DNA of 7,207 nt from Bacillota bacterium (lineage in GTDB: Bacteria; Bacillota; Clostridia; Peptostreptococcales; Acidaminobacteraceae), in the NCBI GenBank assembly GCA_030529205.1, contig JAUMXJ010000055.1, positions 1 through 7,207 of the forward strand, in the 5' to 3' direction. The translations under genes were made by a program, and so were the position numbers. Shown piece by piece: positions 6,425 through 7,207 of this stretch. Below the pieces are notes generated by a model. The model saw only the letters and a program-made list of their open reading frames with translations, was not told the origin of the DNA and ran no database searches. Within the stretch, counting starts at the first letter, position 1. Every line of letters starts with the position of its first letter.

Positions 6425-7171
6425 AGCGTAGATTTAACCAGAATAAAACCATATGGCGATACACTTGATGACGGTGTTGTACAGCTTGCGTTTACGCTCC
6501 CTGTACCTTGCACCGAAGAAGCGAAGGAAGCGGCGAGACAGCTGGCAAAGAAAATGGGATTTGATGAGCCGAGCGTTGTCGAGGCGAGAGATCTCGGGGT
6601 CGGGTACACCTTCTTCGTTATGTACGGAAAATGTACACACACTGTGGATTACACCAAGATCGAGGTGGTCAAGGTCGACTCGGATGTGATGGAGAGAGAG
6701 CAGGTGGAAGAGTTCTGCAAAGAGCATTTCAACCGCGATATTGTCATTGTGGGCGCTTGTTCGGGAACGGACGCGCATACGGTCGGCATCGATGCCATCA
6801 TGAATATGAAAGGCTACCACGGACACTACGGATTGGAGCGTTATCACGGTCTCAAGGCGATCAATTTGGGCGCACAGGTTCCGAATGAGGATCTGATTGC
6901 AAAAGCCATCGAATACAAGGCGGATGCCATTATTGTGTCCCAGATTGTCACACAGAAAGATGTCCACATTCACAATATGTCCAATCTCATCGAACTGCTG
7001 GAAGCGGAGGGCCTCAGAGACAAGCTCATCGTCTGCGCGGGCGGTCCGCGTGTTTCCCACGAGTTGGCGAAAGAGCTCGGATTTGATGCGGGATTCGGCA
7101 CCGGAACCTATGCGGAAGACGTGGCGTCATTTATCGTGCAGGCACTTGCCGAGCGCGGAGCCGCAAAATAA
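6422..7171 (+). CDS. kamE: Lysine 5,6-aminomutase, beta subunit KamE (cobalamin- and PLP-binding)
   Basis: The small subunit carries both cofactors of lysine 5,6-aminomutase and works as a complex with KamD. Of its 249 residues, about 1-100 form the N-terminal accessory domain and 105-245 the Rossmann-like B12 domain. The base-off/His-on cobalamin motif is complete: Asp117-Ala-His119-Thr-Val-Gly122, with Ser173 (SQI) and the GG of CAGGPR (207-208). Lys130 in NMKGYHG is the PLP Schiff-base lysine. Its spacing of 11 residues after the cobalt-ligand His matches the known pair His133/Lys144 of the Clostridium sticklandii enzyme. The protein is about 13 residues shorter than that homologue (262 as I recall). 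The offset already exists before the B12 motif, so the difference lies in the N-terminal domain. No frameshift or lost catalytic residue is seen. The related OraE-type protein carries this domain fused to its barrel, whereas here it is a separate gene, as expected for Kam. Confidence 0.97.
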   Translation: MSVDLTRIKPYGDTLDDGVVQLAFTLPVPCTEEAKEAARQLAKKMGFDEPSVVEARDLGVGYTFFVMYGKCTHTVDYTKIEVVKVDSDVMEREQVEEFCKEHFNRDIVIVGACSGTDAHTVGIDAIMNMKGYHGHYGLERYHGLKAINLGAQVPNEDLIAKAIEYKADAIIVSQIVTQKDVHIHNMSNLIELLEAEGLRDKLIVCAGGPRVSHELAKELGFDAGFGTGTYAEDVASFIVQALAERGAAK

Positions 7172-7175
7172 GCAA

Positions 7176-7207
7176 AATAATCTGAATAATCAGAATAATC
7201 ATAATAA
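7176..7207. repeat. AT-rich 9-base tandem repeat after kamE, cut by the window edge
   Basis: Three consecutive units AATAATCTG, AATAATCAG and AATAATCAT are followed by a partial AATAA at the edge. The tract starts 4 bases after the kamE stop. TCTGA/TCAGA can pair around ATAA, but that 5-bp stem is too weak to call a terminator. The period of nine keeps any reading frame, so it could also sit in the leader of the next gene. The window ends before this can be judged. Confidence 0.6.

Noticed and set aside
5814..6464. Minus-strand open frame (216 codons) opposite kamD
   Set aside because: It is fully antisense to a well-recognised enzyme gene, and its protein is Arg/His-rich without domain features.
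4869..7171. Ornithine 4,5-aminomutase (OraS/OraE) instead of lysine 5,6-aminomutase
   Set aside because: Ora has a small OraS and a large fused OraE carrying the B12 domain. Here the barrel (517 aa) and the B12/PLP subunit (249 aa) are separate, as in KamD/KamE.

Overview
The window looks like a piece of chromosome from an anaerobic, amino-acid-fermenting Gram-positive bacterium (Firmicutes, probably class Clostridia). The reasons are strong AGGAGG-type ribosome binding sites, a SigA-type promoter, a CsaB/LTA-synthase pair typical of monoderm cell envelopes, and the B12-dependent lysine 5,6-aminomutase used in lysine fermentation. Genus cannot be given from the sequence alone. All six genes lie on the + strand, are tightly packed and look intact, apart from the first, which runs in from outside the left edge.

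Left part (1-4076), cell envelope: the C-terminal part of a DUF5693 polytopic membrane protein, then csaB (polysaccharide pyruvyl transferase), then an LTA-synthase-family membrane sulfatase-fold enzyme. The joints are overlaps of 8 and 4 bases, so these genes are almost certainly one translationally coupled operon. CsaB adds ketal-pyruvate to a secondary wall polymer (the ligand of SLH-domain S-layer proteins), and the LtaS-like enzyme polymerises or transfers glycerol phosphate on the outer membrane face. The DUF5693 protein is a customary csaB neighbour of unknown function.

Middle (4147-4755): a small glyoxalase-like (VOC superfamily) protein with its own good ribosome binding site, 70 bases after the LtaS gene. 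No promoter or terminator is evident between them, so it may be the last gene of the envelope operon. Its substrate is unknown.

Switch region (4756-4868): this 113-base gap holds a near-consensus promoter (TTGTCA, 17-base spacer, TATAAT), a perfect 10-base palindrome over the expected transcription start, and a short hairpin followed by six T. It marks the border between the upstream genes and the following operon.

Right part (4869-7171): kamD and kamE, the alpha and beta subunits of lysine 5,6-aminomutase, joined by a one-base TAATG overlap. Catalytic landmarks are present: the DxHxxG cobalamin motif and the PLP-lysine 11 residues after the cobalt-ligand histidine in KamE. The window ends 36 bases after kamE in an AT-rich 9-base tandem repeat, so other lysine-fermentation genes, if linked, lie to the right. 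I see no mobile element, CRISPR array, tRNA or rRNA, and nothing that clearly forms a wholly new system. The regulatory node before kamD and the envelope gene set are the parts most worth a second look.
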